A stretch of 64,000 bases of DNA from JAMZMI01 sp049115715 (GCA_049115715.1 JAGDZQ010000013.1:62001-126000), one strand, 5' to 3'. Counted from the first letter of the stretch, positions 43,118 to 53,096 are shown. Numbers and translations are program-made. The notes: a model not told the origin generated them from the sequence alone.

Positions 43118-45034
43118 ATGAAAATAAAACCGGGAGCACTACTGGCAAAAATTGATTCACCTGCTGATTTAAAAAAGCTGGAGGAGAAAGAGCTTGCAAA
43201 AGTGTGTGAGGAGCTCAGGGATTTTATAATTGATCATGTCTCAGTATATGGCGGTCATTTTGGCGCAAGCCTGGGTGTTGTAGAATTGACTACTGCCCTC
43301 CACTATGTATTTAATTCTCCAGAGGATCAAATCGTGTGGGACGTGGGACATCAGGCATATGGCCATAAAATCCTTACGGGAAGAAAGGACCAGTTTCATA
43401 CCAATAGATTCTATGGAGGGCTATCAGGATTTCCCAAAAGATCGGAAAGTGATTTTGATTCTTTCGGAGTTGGACATTCTTCTACTTCTATATCAGCGGC
43501 TCTTGGGATGGCGTTTTCGTCAGAACTTCAGGATGATGACAGGCACCATATTGCAGTGATTGGGGATGGTGCTATGACAGGAGGGCAGGCGTTTGAGGCA
43601 ATGAATCATGCCGGCGACTCTGGTAAAAACATGATCATTATACTCAATGACAATTGCATGTCCATTGACCCCAATGTGGGAGCACTGAAGGATTATCTGA
43701 CAGATATAAGTACTTCACAAACTTTCAATAGATTCAGAGATGACATTTGGAAGATTCTGGGAAAGATTAGCAAGTTTGGGCCCAATGCTCAAGAGATCGC
43801 TTCCAATGTAGAACATAGTGTAAAATCCTTCTTGCTGAAGCAGAGTAATCTGTTTGAATCGCTCAAGCTTAGATATTTCGGGCCTGTAGATGGGCACGAT
43901 GTAAATCATCTGGTGCATGTTTTAAACGATCTCAAAAAGATCCCAGGACCCAAGATTCTTCACTGCGTAACGGTTAAAGGAAAGGGATATAAGTTGGCAG
44001 AGGAGAATCAAACCAAATGGCATGCTCCAGGAAAGTTTGATAAGATTACTGGAGAGATACACAAGAAGATACCAAGTACACCACAGCCTCCTAAGTATCA
44101 GGATGTATTCGGACATACTATAGTTGAACTAGCAGAGCAAAATGACAAAATAGTGGGAATTACGCCTGCAATGCCTTCAGGTTCATCAATGAATATAATG
44201 ATGGAAGCAATGCCAGATCGAGCTTTCGATGTGGGTATTGCGGAGCAGCACGCGGTGACTTTTTCTGCCGGAATGGCTACTCAGGGTAGTGTTCCATTTT
44301 GCAATATCTACAGCACATTTATGCAAAGAGCCTATGATCAGGTTGTACATGATGTGTGTATTCAAAAATTGCCGGTTGTATTCTGTCTAGACAGAGCTGG
44401 ATTAGCTGGGGCTGATGGGCCCACGCATCATGGAGCCTATGACATCTCGTATATGCGCTGTTTGCCTCATATGGTAGTTTCCGCCCCAATGAATGAGTCT
44501 GAACTTAGAAATTTGATGTATACAGCCTCAGAACATAAGGATGGACCTTTCACAATAAGATATCCTAGAGGAGCAGGAGTAATGCCACAGTGGAAAACTC
44601 CGTTCGAGAAAATAAAAGTAGGGTCTGGAAGAAAACTTCGCGATGGTAATGATATAGCGATTCTGACAATTGGCCACATTGGTAATTACGCAACAGAAGC
44701 TTGTGAGAAGCTTGAAGAGCAAGAAGTATCGGCGGCACATTACGACATGAGATTCGTGAAACCACTCGATGCAGATCTTTTGCACGAAGTGTTTTCAAAA
44801 CATAAAAATGTCATCACAGTAGAGGATGGAACCATTGTTGGTGGGTTTGGATCAGCTATTCTTGAATTTATGGTTGACAATCAATACACTGCAAAAGTCG
44901 TTCGGCTTGGCATTCCCGATAGAATTGTAGAGCATGGAGAGCAACCGGAATTGCACAATGAGTGCGGATATGATGCTCAGGCCATTCAACAGCAAGCGAT
45001 TAAGCTTCTGGAAAAGCAGCCCGTCGTTCAGTAA
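43118..45034 (+). CDS. dxs: 1-deoxy-D-xylulose-5-phosphate synthase
   Basis: A 638-residue thiamine-diphosphate enzyme making DXP from pyruvate and glyceraldehyde-3-phosphate, the first step of the MEP isoprenoid route. TPP motif GDGAMTGGQAFEAMNHAG...NDNCMSIDPN; catalytic Glu in DVGIAEQHAVTFSAG; transketolase-type RAGLAGADGPTHHGAYDISYMR. It could also feed the carotenoid desaturase encoded nearby at 46602. Confidence 0.96.
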   Translation: MKIKPGALLAKIDSPADLKKLEEKELAKVCEELRDFIIDHVSVYGGHFGASLGVVELTTALHYVFNSPEDQIVWDVGHQAYGHKILTGRKDQFHTNRFYGGLSGFPKRSESDFDSFGVGHSSTSISAALGMAFSSELQDDDRHHIAVIGDGAMTGGQAFEAMNHAGDSGKNMIIILNDNCMSIDPNVGALKDYLTDISTSQTFNRFRDDIWKILGKISKFGPNAQEIASNVEHSVKSFLLKQSNLFESLKLRYFGPVDGHDVNHLVHVLNDLKKIPGPKILHCVTVKGKGYKLAEENQTKWHAPGKFDKITGEIHKKIPSTPQPPKYQDVFGHTIVELAEQNDKIVGITPAMPSGSSMNIMMEAMPDRAFDVGIAEQHAVTFSAGMATQGSVPFCNIYSTFMQRAYDQVVHDVCIQKLPVVFCLDRAGLAGADGPTHHGAYDISYMRCLPHMVVSAPMNESELRNLMYTASEHKDGPFTIRYPRGAGVMPQWKTPFEKIKVGSGRKLRDGNDIAILTIGHIGNYATEACEKLEEQEVSAAHYDMRFVKPLDADLLHEVFSKHKNVITVEDGTIVGGFGSAILEFMVDNQYTAKVVRLGIPDRIVEHGEQPELHNECGYDAQAIQQQAIKLLEKQPVVQ

Positions 45035-45133
45035 ATATAAACTGATTTCAGAGGAGGCTCTATCATAAGATTGAAAATCTAACCAGTTTTCAATCAGGTA
45101 TTTACGGGATTTCTAGCTATCATTATAGTATAA

Positions 45134-46627
45134 ATGAAATTACCGATCTCATCTTCTATTGTCCGATCCTTTCTGGTTTTCATAACCATTCTTTCGTCCA
45201 CCGCCTGTTCTAACGAACGAAGTAAGCCTGTGGAGCAAAAAGTCATTGAGACGCCTGTCTTGAAGCTTGATATTGATCAAATCAAGGAGAGAGGTTATAT
45301 CACCGCTATTATTGATAATAGTTCTACCGGGCTTTTCCTCTATAAAGGAAAGACCATGGGATATGAGTACGAGCTGCTACAGCTTTATGCGCAGGAAATC
45401 GGTGTAAATCTCAGGATGAATATTACTGCAGATTTAGAGGAGGGGTTTAGAAAGCTTGAAGCTGGTGAGGGTGATATACTGGCGTATAATCTCACTGTAA
45501 CCAAAGAGAGAAAAAAGCGAATTGCATTCACAGATTATCACAATCTGGTAAAGTCAGTTTTGATACAAAGGAAGCCTAACAACTGGCGCGACATGAAACT
45601 TCATGAAATCGAGAAAACGATGATTCGCAACCCTGTTGAATTGATAGACAAACAAGTTCATGTACGGCATCACTCATCTTTCGTAGAACGCCTCGAAAAT
45701 CTATCAGAGGAAATAGGAGGTGATATTCTCATTATTCACGGTGACCCATCGATTGAAACAGAAGGTTTGATTAGAAAAGTTGCCGAAGGAAAAATTGATT
45801 TCACAGTCGCTGAAGAAGATGTAGCTCTTGTAAACTCAACTTACTATGCCAATCTAGACATTAAAACAGCCGTGAGCTTTCCTCAGCAAATCGCCTGGGG
45901 TGTTCGAAAAAACGGACCAGACTTGCTGTCTTCTTTGAACGATTGGATAGCCAAGATGAAAAAGACGGCCGACTATTATGTCATCTACGACAAGTACTTT
46001 AAGAGTACAAAATCTGCTTTGCGAAGAGCTAAGAGCGATTACTTTTCAATATCATCAGATGAACTAAGTCCTTATGATCGTATCATAAAGAAGTACGCCA
46101 TAGAAATAGGATGGGATTGGCGACTACTTGCAGCTCAGATATTCAAGGAGTCAAAGTTTGATAAAAACGCCAAATCCTGGGCAGGAGCAGTGGGCTTGAT
46201 GCAGCTACTTCCAGTAACAGCTTCTGAGTACGGAGTGGAGGATTTGACTAACCCGGAAGATAATTTACTTGCAGGAACAGAACATCTAAAGTGGCTCCAG
46301 AACTATTGGGAAGACAAAGTAGATGATCCGGTTGAGCGTCAAAAGTTTATTCTGGCAAGTTATAATGTAGGTCATGGCCATGTGATGGATGCTATTCGGC
46401 TTACTAAAAAATATGATGGAAATCCTCAGGTTTGGTCTGAAGAAGTCGAAGCATTTTTACTGAAAAAGTCAAACTCTAATTACTTCAATGATGAAGTCGT
46501 ACAATATGGGTACTGCAGAGGGCTAGAGCCAGTCACATACGTAAAGGTCATCTATGAGACCTACGAAAACTACAAGGTGCTGGTGCCAAATGATTCGACT
46601 GCTAAAAGTAGCGGCCCAGAATCTTAG
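45134..46627 (+). CDS. MltF-like lytic murein transglycosylase, lipoprotein
   Basis: A 497-residue lipoprotein (signal LVFITILSSTAC). It has an N-terminal family-3 solute-binding domain (residues about 50-305: ITAIIDNSSTGLFLYKGKTMGYEYELLQLYAQEIG, DILAYNLTVTKERKKRIAFTDYH) and a C-terminal SLT lysozyme-like domain (about 320-480: LLAAQIFKESKFDKNAKSWAGAVGLMQLLPVTASEYG, with the catalytic Glu in FKES, and ASYNVGHGHVMDA). This is the MltF arrangement; it cleaves peptidoglycan with 1,6-anhydro product formation. Its 3' end overlaps the convergent desaturase gene by 26 bases. Confidence 0.9.
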   Translation: MKLPISSSIVRSFLVFITILSSTACSNERSKPVEQKVIETPVLKLDIDQIKERGYITAIIDNSSTGLFLYKGKTMGYEYELLQLYAQEIGVNLRMNITADLEEGFRKLEAGEGDILAYNLTVTKERKKRIAFTDYHNLVKSVLIQRKPNNWRDMKLHEIEKTMIRNPVELIDKQVHVRHHSSFVERLENLSEEIGGDILIIHGDPSIETEGLIRKVAEGKIDFTVAEEDVALVNSTYYANLDIKTAVSFPQQIAWGVRKNGPDLLSSLNDWIAKMKKTADYYVIYDKYFKSTKSALRRAKSDYFSISSDELSPYDRIIKKYAIEIGWDWRLLAAQIFKESKFDKNAKSWAGAVGLMQLLPVTASEYGVEDLTNPEDNLLAGTEHLKWLQNYWEDKVDDPVERQKFILASYNVGHGHVMDAIRLTKKYDGNPQVWSEEVEAFLLKKSNSNYFNDEVVQYGYCRGLEPVTYVKVIYETYENYKVLVPNDSTAKSSGPES

Positions 46628-48071
46628 CAGAAGAAAGACACATAGGAATGCCTCCTCCAGGATGAACACTTCCTCCACAGAAGTACAAATTCTTTATTCT
46701 CCTACTCTTATTAGCATGCCTCAGAAAAGCTGAGAATAAATTGTTGGAGCTATTTCCATAGAGCGCTCCCTTAGCAGAACTTGTCTTGGATTCGATAGAT
46801 CGAGGATCAAGAATCTGCTCGGTCTCTATTAAATTTTTGAAATCTACATTAAGTCTTCTAGAGATCTTCTCGATTATCCTTTCCCTTGCTACATCAATAA
46901 GCTCTTCCCAGTTTTGTCCGGTATTGTTAGGAGTGTTGATCATTACAAACCAGTTCTCACAGCCTGAGGGTGCATCTTTTTTGTTTCTCTTAGAAGTGAT
47001 ATTGATATATACAGTAGGGTCTCTATAAATACTTTTGGTATCAAATATGTGTTGAAATTCGGCTCGATAGTTTTCCGAAAAAATAATGTTGTGAAGATCA
47101 AGTTGAGGGAACTCTGCTTTTATTCCCCAATAGAAAATGAGTGCAGAACTGGACTTTGGTTGATTCAGTAAGAAATTTGGCTGCTTGACTCTTGGAAGTA
47201 ATTTCTTATATGAATTGACAATATCCATGTTGGAAATCACCTGATCAAACTCTTTATCAATTCCATTTACTTTGATACCAACAGCTCTGTTTTGATCAAC
47301 TAATATTTCTTCTACAGAGCTGTTATAATGAAACCTTACTCCTAGCCTCTCTGCCAGGCCAACAAGCACTTGGGTTATAGAATGCATCCCGCCTTGAGGG
47401 AAATACGCTCCCATCGACATCTCCAAATGTGGGATAATGTTCATAGTAGCGGGTGTTTGAAATGGGTCTGACCCATTATAGGTAGCATATCGATTGAATA
47501 ACTGAACCAGTTTTGGGCTTGAAAACAATTCTTTGTTTGATTTATTCATGGACTTGAAGAATCCGAACTTTGGAATTTTCAGGTAGGCCTTCAATGCTTT
47601 TTTGGAGAAGTATATTTTCAAGTCGTTCAACGAACTGAACATAAAGAGCTCGCTAAGGTTTTCATAAAGAAGCTCAGAATGTTGAATGTATTTTTCAATG
47701 TTTCGAGGATTCTCTCCAGTCTTGTTAGAAAGCTCGCTAATCAGTTTTTGCTCGTCGGAGTATGCCTTTATAACAGTCCCGTCTTCGTAGAAATAGTGAC
47801 AATTGACGGATAGTTTTTCGTAATTGAAGTAATCTCTCGGATTCTCGCCTGCAAGTGAGAAAAGCTCATCTACCAGAAAAGGCAATGTGAATAGAGATGG
47901 ACCCGCATCAAAGCGGTAACCATTCGTTTTAATTTCGGAAAGCTTACCTCCTGAATAACCATTTGCTTCAAAAATGTCTACTTTGTTTCCCTTAACAGAA
48001 AGCCTTATTGCAGAAGCGATACCTGCGATTCCGGACCCGACGATGGCAACCGTTTGATTTTTATTAGTCAA
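46602..48071 (-). CDS. CrtI/CrtD-family carotenoid desaturase
   Basis: A 489-residue FAD flavoprotein. N-terminal dinucleotide-binding motif AIVGSGIAGIASAIRLSVKGNKVDIFEANGYSGGK with GYRFDAGPSLFTLP; C-terminal family signature NLYFCGGSVHPGGGIPMCLSSAKI. The length and the YFPQGGMHSITQVLVGLAERLGVRFHYNSSVEEI core match phytoene desaturases; Bacteroidota have both CrtI (phytoene) and CrtD (hydroxycarotenoid 3,4-) forms, and I cannot separate them safely, although CrtD is favoured by the lack of crtB or crtY neighbours. Confidence 0.85.
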   Translation of the reverse strand: MTNKNQTVAIVGSGIAGIASAIRLSVKGNKVDIFEANGYSGGKLSEIKTNGYRFDAGPSLFTLPFLVDELFSLAGENPRDYFNYEKLSVNCHYFYEDGTVIKAYSDEQKLISELSNKTGENPRNIEKYIQHSELLYENLSELFMFSSLNDLKIYFSKKALKAYLKIPKFGFFKSMNKSNKELFSSPKLVQLFNRYATYNGSDPFQTPATMNIIPHLEMSMGAYFPQGGMHSITQVLVGLAERLGVRFHYNSSVEEILVDQNRAVGIKVNGIDKEFDQVISNMDIVNSYKKLLPRVKQPNFLLNQPKSSSALIFYWGIKAEFPQLDLHNIIFSENYRAEFQHIFDTKSIYRDPTVYINITSKRNKKDAPSGCENWFVMINTPNNTGQNWEELIDVARERIIEKISRRLNVDFKNLIETEQILDPRSIESKTSSAKGALYGNSSNNLFSAFLRHANKSRRIKNLYFCGGSVHPGGGIPMCLSSAKILGRYF

Positions 48072-48211
48072 TTATATAAGATAAGTTTAAGTTATTATAT
48101 GAATAATTCAATTTTTGGGTTACCAAACAATAAGTCGTTGTATTCATAATTATAAAACTATCTATTGATTTATCTTAGTTAAAATTATTATTGCATAATT
48201 AACTATCGCCA

Positions 48212-48658
48212 ATGAAATCTCAAGCTGAACAACTGTTTGATGAATACAAGAAGGTTCGCAATGTAGACCTATCCGTTTCACAATTTACATATCTACTAAA
48301 CCTATATCCTTCTTTGATTGTTTGCATGAGCGATGGAGTTTTGGATAAGGAAGAGTGGGACGGTGTTGACAAACTCGCAAAAGGTTTGACGTTAAATTTC
48401 AGCGATGATTTGTCTGACGAAGAAACTACTAAAATGGAACAAAAATTCAGGACTGAGTTTATGTACCTGTTGGAAAATATAGATAAGTGGCAAAAGAAAT
48501 TTTTGAACGCACTAAAAAACCATATTCAAGATAGTAAATTGGATAAGGAATTTGTGCTGGAGTCAATGTATCTTTTTGCAAATGCAGCGGATGGTATTTC
48601 CTCAGTAGAGCAAGATGCTATAGACACACTTGCGGATCGGCTTGCACTAAATTATTAA
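48212..48658 (+). CDS. Hypothetical TerB-like helical protein
   Basis: A 148-residue all-helical acidic protein. Two similar units with an acidic loop are seen: LIVCMSDGVLDKEEWDGVDKLAKGL and LFANAADGISSVEQDAIDTLADRL, a layout like TerB/DUF533-type domains (D-G-x-x-x-x-E followed by a helix). It has no signal peptide. The 3' end overlaps the convergent kmo gene by 41 bases. Function unknown. Confidence 0.65.
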   Translation: MKSQAEQLFDEYKKVRNVDLSVSQFTYLLNLYPSLIVCMSDGVLDKEEWDGVDKLAKGLTLNFSDDLSDEETTKMEQKFRTEFMYLLENIDKWQKKFLNALKNHIQDSKLDKEFVLESMYLFANAADGISSVEQDAIDTLADRLALNY

Positions 48659-49964
48659 ATAACTCAATCAAAGAAAGAAGATCAACCTTGGTTGGATCTG
48701 ACAAATCGCTGACCTGATCAAGAACTTCCTGCTGAATTTCACCAATTCTTAAGCAAGTACTATAAGGCAAATCAGTAAAAGTCACCATCGTGTACAGAGG
48801 AATCCATGTTTCTGGAAACTCACTTTGGAGTCTTGCTTCTAATTTCTTTCTATTCAAAAATTTTGGATGAGCAACCTTCGATCTCATTTCCACAAAATTT
48901 TTCAATGCCAGGGTCGAAATCGCTTTTGTGTCTTCTTTTCTTGATTTCTCAAATTCTATCAATCCGGCCTGCCAATTGAAACTATTGGATTTCAAGGTCT
49001 CTATCAGAATTCTACAATCTTCAAAACCTGCATTCATACCCTGACCATAAAAAGGGACAATTGCGTGAGCAGCATCTCCTATGATCAGATTGTTGTTCTT
49101 AGACCAAGGAAAACAATCGATCATGTTTAGGTTAGAAGTCGGATTGTTTTGGAACTGATGAACGAGATCAGGAATAAGCTCAAAAATATCCGGAAAGAAC
49201 TTTTTGAAGAATCGCTCTATCTGCTCATCTGTTGTTAACTCAGCAAACGAATGCTCACCTCCATGTGGTAGGAATAGTGTGCAGGTAAAATTCTTTTCTG
49301 GGTTGGGGAGCGCAATCAACATAAAATCTCCTCTGGGCCAGATATGTAAGTAATTTGGCTCAAAGACAAAGTCTCCACCTTTAGGCTCCAGATTCAATTC
49401 TTTGTACCCGTGACCTAGTTGAGTTAAAATACTACTGAACTCAGGATCCTTTTCAAATTCTTTTCTCAACGAAGAAAATGCTCCATCTGCCCCAATCAGC
49501 ACATCTGATTCGACCTTGACCATGGAATCACCGCGTTTCAGGGAAATCTCTCTTGTTGAGATCTCGACAGCCTCACATTTATTCCCGAAATAAAATTGAA
49601 CACCTGCCTTTTCAGCTTCCTGACAGATGATTTCATTCAATCTGGCTCTTGATATTGAGTTTATTGCCTGCCCCTCTTTTCCATAAGCTTGAAAGGTCAG
49701 CTGCTTGTCGACGCTGTGCATCATTCTACCTTCCATAGGAATCAGCTCATTTTCAATGCTCTGATAGATACCAGCCTCCTTTAAAGCATGTATCCCTCTA
49801 TGGCTAAGTGCCATATTGATGGATCTTCCTTCATGAATCAACTTCTTTCGCGGATCTTCCCTCTTTTCGTAAACTTTGACGGAATATCCCTGCTGAATAA
49901 GCATTAAGCTTAGAAGGGATCCGACTGGACCTCCACCTAGAATGTTGACTGTCTCTTTTTTCAT
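48618..49964 (-). CDS. kmo: Kynurenine 3-monooxygenase
   Basis: A 448-residue FAD monooxygenase that hydroxylates L-kynurenine. The ATG at 49964 overlaps the kynU stop by 4 bases and starts directly at the FAD motif MKKETVNILGGGPVGSLLSLMLIQQGYSVKVYEKREDPR; a longer frame to 50006 is disfavoured. Other motifs: GRSINMALSHRGIHAL, VLIGADGAFSSLR, NNNLIIGDAAHAIVPFYGQGMNAGFEDC. Last gene of the operon 3-HAO - kynU - kmo. Confidence 0.95.
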   Translation of the reverse strand: MKKETVNILGGGPVGSLLSLMLIQQGYSVKVYEKREDPRKKLIHEGRSINMALSHRGIHALKEAGIYQSIENELIPMEGRMMHSVDKQLTFQAYGKEGQAINSISRARLNEIICQEAEKAGVQFYFGNKCEAVEISTREISLKRGDSMVKVESDVLIGADGAFSSLRKEFEKDPEFSSILTQLGHGYKELNLEPKGGDFVFEPNYLHIWPRGDFMLIALPNPEKNFTCTLFLPHGGEHSFAELTTDEQIERFFKKFFPDIFELIPDLVHQFQNNPTSNLNMIDCFPWSKNNNLIIGDAAHAIVPFYGQGMNAGFEDCRILIETLKSNSFNWQAGLIEFEKSRKEDTKAISTLALKNFVEMRSKVAHPKFLNRKKLEARLQSEFPETWIPLYTMVTFTDLPYSTCLRIGEIQQEVLDQVSDLSDPTKVDLLSLIELFNNLVQADPQVCL

Positions 49965-51226
49965 AAAGCCGCAAAAATACCTTTCAGAATTGAATAAAAC
50001 TGCCAAACATCTTCGAAAGTGTTGTAAAGAGGAACGGGAGCTACTCTAATCACATTGGGCTCTCTCCAATCTAATATAACACCTTGGTCAATTAGACTAT
50101 CAAAAACCTCTTTTCCGTCGCGTAGTAGAAAAATAGATAACTGACATCCTCTCTCATGAGGTTTAATCGGAGTTATAATTCTAATTCTCTCACTAATTTC
50201 AGGGTCGTTTAGTAAAAGTGACTCTAGATATTTTGTGAGTTCCAGACTCTTTTCTCTCAAATTATCAATCCCAGCCTGATCAAAAATATCTAACGAAGCG
50301 CAATGAGCAGCCATAGAAAGAATATTCATATTACTCAGCATCCACCCATCTGCTCCCTTAGCTGGGACGAATTTGTTATCCATCTTGAAGCGAGTATCCC
50401 GCTCGTGCCCCCACCATCCTTTAAGTCTTGGAAAATCTTCAACTGAAGAATGAGTCTTATGTACGAAAATACCAGAAACTCCACCAGGTCCTGAATTGAG
50501 ATATTTATAACTACACCATGCTGCAAAATCAGCCTCATCCTCATGAAGGTTCATAGGAAGGTTTCCAATTGCGTGTGCCAGATCAAACCCAGCAAAGGCC
50601 CCCACATCATGCGCCGCTTTTGAGATGGCTTTTATATCAAAGAATTGGCCACTGTAGTACTGTATCCCTGGCCAAAGAACCAGAGCAAGCTCCTCTCCAA
50701 TATTTTGAATTTTCTCAATGATTTCTTCGGTACTGAACGTATCTCCTTCGGATGGATGTAATAATACGACGTGCTTTTCCGAGTCCAGCCCTAATCTGGC
50801 TATATGAGACTCAACAGCATAGTGATCAGAGGGAAATGCTCCTGCTTCTATTAAAATCTTGGTTCTTTTCCCCTTTGGCTGATAAAACGATGCAAGCATC
50901 AAATGAAGATTGGTCGTAAGGTTATTCATACTCACAATCTCGTCTTCTTGAGCTCCTAAGATTCTGGAGAGTGCTTTTTTCGTTTTGGCATGATAATCTA
51001 TCCAAGGATTTTCTCCCTGAAAATGGCCTTCTACGCCATTGTCAGCCCATGAGGTTAACTCAGTATCCAAGTACGCTTTTACTGTCTTTGGCTGCAGTCC
51101 CAGTGAGTTTCCACATAAGTAAATAGAGTCTTTTCCATTTCTTCGAGGAATATGAAAATAATCTCGAAAATGATTCAGATGATCATTTTTATCAAGTTCT
51201 ATAGCTGTTTTTAAATCGGCACTCAT
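49961..51226 (-). CDS. kynU: Kynureninase
   Basis: A 421-residue PLP enzyme that cleaves kynurenine or 3-hydroxykynurenine to alanine and (hydroxy)anthranilate. Motifs: SIYLCGNSLGLQPKTV, MNNLTTNLHLMLASFYQP, GFDLAHAIGNLPMNLHEDEADFAAWCSYKYLNSGPGG, with the PLP Lys in SYKY. It starts right next to the dioxygenase stop and its stop overlaps kmo. Confidence 0.96.
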   Translation of the reverse strand: MSADLKTAIELDKNDHLNHFRDYFHIPRRNGKDSIYLCGNSLGLQPKTVKAYLDTELTSWADNGVEGHFQGENPWIDYHAKTKKALSRILGAQEDEIVSMNNLTTNLHLMLASFYQPKGKRTKILIEAGAFPSDHYAVESHIARLGLDSEKHVVLLHPSEGDTFSTEEIIEKIQNIGEELALVLWPGIQYYSGQFFDIKAISKAAHDVGAFAGFDLAHAIGNLPMNLHEDEADFAAWCSYKYLNSGPGGVSGIFVHKTHSSVEDFPRLKGWWGHERDTRFKMDNKFVPAKGADGWMLSNMNILSMAAHCASLDIFDQAGIDNLREKSLELTKYLESLLLNDPEISERIRIITPIKPHERGCQLSIFLLRDGKEVFDSLIDQGVILDWREPNVIRVAPVPLYNTFEDVWQFYSILKGIFAAL

Positions 51227-51757
51227 CTAGTCAGTAAATCTGGGATCTGTATTCATAACAGTACCACAACTATCACAGGTTCGGTTGTGTTCAGAGTTGT
51301 AAAACTCCCGAAATCTGGGCAAAAAATCCTTTTCAATATTGGTTAAGTGAAAATAGGTCTCGTGAAGCTTGTTATTGCATTTATCACAATACCACAATAG
51401 CCCATCAGTATGATCGGATTCTCTTTTTCTCTCTATTACTAAGCCTACAGATCCTTCGGAACGAATAGGTGAATGCGGAACCTTAGCTGGGAGGAGAAAC
51501 ATTTCTCCTGCTTTTATTGGCACTTCTACAGCCTGATTGTCTTCTTGGATTTTCACAACTATATCTCCTTCAAGTTGATAGAACAGTTCCTCTGTTTCAT
51601 TGTAATGATAATCTTTTCGAGCGTTTGGACCTCCTACAATCATTACAATGTAATCTCCAGCATCGACATATAGGTTTTTGTTGCCTACGGGAGGTTTTAA
51701 TAAATCTCGATTATCATTAATCCATTGGTTCAGGTTAAAAGGTCTTTTTATGGGCAT
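51227..51757 (-). CDS. 3-hydroxyanthranilate 3,4-dioxygenase
   Basis: A 176-residue cupin that opens 3-hydroxyanthranilate on the way to quinolinate. The iron site is in DYHYNETEELFYQLEGDIVVKI (His, Glu) and LPAKVPHSPIR (His). The C-terminal CDKCNNKLHET...CDSCGTVM supplies the second, rubredoxin-like metal site found in the bacterial form. First gene of the operon with kynU and kmo. Tryptophan dioxygenase, kynurenine formamidase and nadC are not in the window. Confidence 0.95.
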   Translation of the reverse strand: MPIKRPFNLNQWINDNRDLLKPPVGNKNLYVDAGDYIVMIVGGPNARKDYHYNETEELFYQLEGDIVVKIQEDNQAVEVPIKAGEMFLLPAKVPHSPIRSEGSVGLVIERKRESDHTDGLLWYCDKCNNKLHETYFHLTNIEKDFLPRFREFYNSEHNRTCDSCGTVMNTDPRFTD

Positions 51758-51947
51758 TTACTGATCGTGTTTTAAGAAAAAGATAAGTCGAATATATGCA
51801 AATTGCTCAGCATGGATGCAATACAATTGTATGAAGTATTCTAAAAAGCCTGAGAGTTCTTATACGAAATTGGAGGAAGTGAATGGGCAGAGTCAGCTAT
51901 GATACTGCTAGAAAGAGTTTAGGAGAGAAAACTCCCAAATACATAAA

Positions 51948-51976
51948 AAAACCTCGATTTAATTAATCGAGGTTTT
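51948..51976. terminator. Terminator downstream of the gene at 52012
   Basis: 12-bp perfect stem (AAAACCTCGATT / AATCGAGGTTTT) with a 5-base loop; the A-run on the left arm gives the U-run for the minus-strand transcript of the 52012-52746 gene. Confidence 0.85.
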
Positions 51977-52011
51977 GGGTTAGAGTGGTCAATTAAAGTT
52001 TTAAAGTAGTA

Positions 52012-52746
52012 TTAGACTTCTTCTTCGGTTCTAATTCTAGCAATGTTGAATGACTTTCTTTCTTTGTGGCCACAATATCCACAAACCATATATTTCATTA
52101 ATTCGCCTTCTTCTTCTTCAGTAGCCTCCTGAATGATTTCTTCCCTTTCTACTTTCAAGGTTTGATAATTACATTCAGAACAATTTAAAGCGTGAAGTCT
52201 ACCATTATATTTTTCAATTTTGGTGAATCCTGATATTTCGTCAATCCAAACGTCATAATCTACGGAGAATGCATTTTCTTCCGCCTGCATACCTTCATCT
52301 AGATAGACATCTTCTTCCTCTTCACTCAAAAGCTTCATTTTTCTTCCATCGGGAGAAATACGAGGAGTATATCTTAATTTTTTTAACCTTTTTTCAATAA
52401 AGAAAGGATAGTAGAATTTCAATATATTTTGAACCACTACACCAATAATCATGGCAAGCATGGCCGAAATAAATAGGGTAACAAAAAACCAAAGCCATGT
52501 TGTGCTAGACGTCAGTGTGTTTGCATAAAGAGTTATACCAATAAGCACTAGTAAGAAACCATACCACAACAGGTTGATTTCGTGCATGTTGATATAATCA
52601 TATCTGGTTTTGAAATCACTTGTAGTAAGTAACTTCAGATAATGACCTAGCAGGATAATAACCCCAACCCCAACGATTGCTATGGAAGCCCATAAGCCAT
52701 ATAGGTTCCAAGATGCAAGTAAACTAGGTGAAATAGCTTCTGTCAT
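52012..52746 (-). CDS. Membrane protein with C-terminal zinc-ribbon-like domain
   Basis: A 244-residue protein. Three to four membrane helices occupy residues 1-110 (LYGLWASIAIVGVGVIILLGHYL, INLLWYGFLLVLIGITLYA, TWLWFFVTLFISAMLAMIIGVVVQNIL), followed by an acidic cytosolic region and a Cys-x-x-Cys pair twice: LNCSECNYQ and MVCGYCGHKE, forming a likely zinc ribbon with an intervening Glu-rich loop. No family recognised. A DNA- or protein-binding role for the ribbon is inference. Confidence 0.65.
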   Translation of the reverse strand: MTEAISPSLLASWNLYGLWASIAIVGVGVIILLGHYLKLLTTSDFKTRYDYINMHEINLLWYGFLLVLIGITLYANTLTSSTTWLWFFVTLFISAMLAMIIGVVVQNILKFYYPFFIEKRLKKLRYTPRISPDGRKMKLLSEEEEDVYLDEGMQAEENAFSVDYDVWIDEISGFTKIEKYNGRLHALNCSECNYQTLKVEREEIIQEATEEEEGELMKYMVCGYCGHKERKSFNIARIRTEEEV

Positions 52747-53096
52747 AGCAGTTTATAGATTAAGCAGGTAAAAAGGTAAATATTATTTAATATGATCAAA
52801 TTTAGCTAGAAACAAGTCAAAATAATTCTAAAACACATTTGTAAAATATGAAAAATAATTTTGCGAGTCAATAAAGAACATAATTATAATCTCTCGCCTC
52901 AATTTACAACTATTCACGCGAACCGAGTGTCGAGTTGTTTTAGAAGTAAAAACGGTGCTATTATAATTGATCTCGTAAAACATTAAATAATCAACTATAA
53001 GCACTTTTTTTGCTGAAAATCGTAATGATTTAGCTCTATATTTGCTAACTGAATTACAAAAAGGACAAATTAATAGAACAATTAAAAACAAACAAA
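52747..53096. other. 350-bp divergent intergenic region
   Basis: AT-rich spacer between divergent genes. It carries the promoter of the lipoprotein gene at 53097 (TATATTTG at 53037) and nothing else that I can identify; a minus-strand open frame here has no codon or family support. Confidence 0.5.
53009..53044 (+). promoter_or_regulatory. Putative Bacteroidota promoter
   Basis: TTTG at 53009-53012 and TATATTTG at 53037-53044, spaced by 24 bases (one more than the usual 17-23), 52 bases before the ATG of the lipoprotein gene. Confidence 0.6.
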
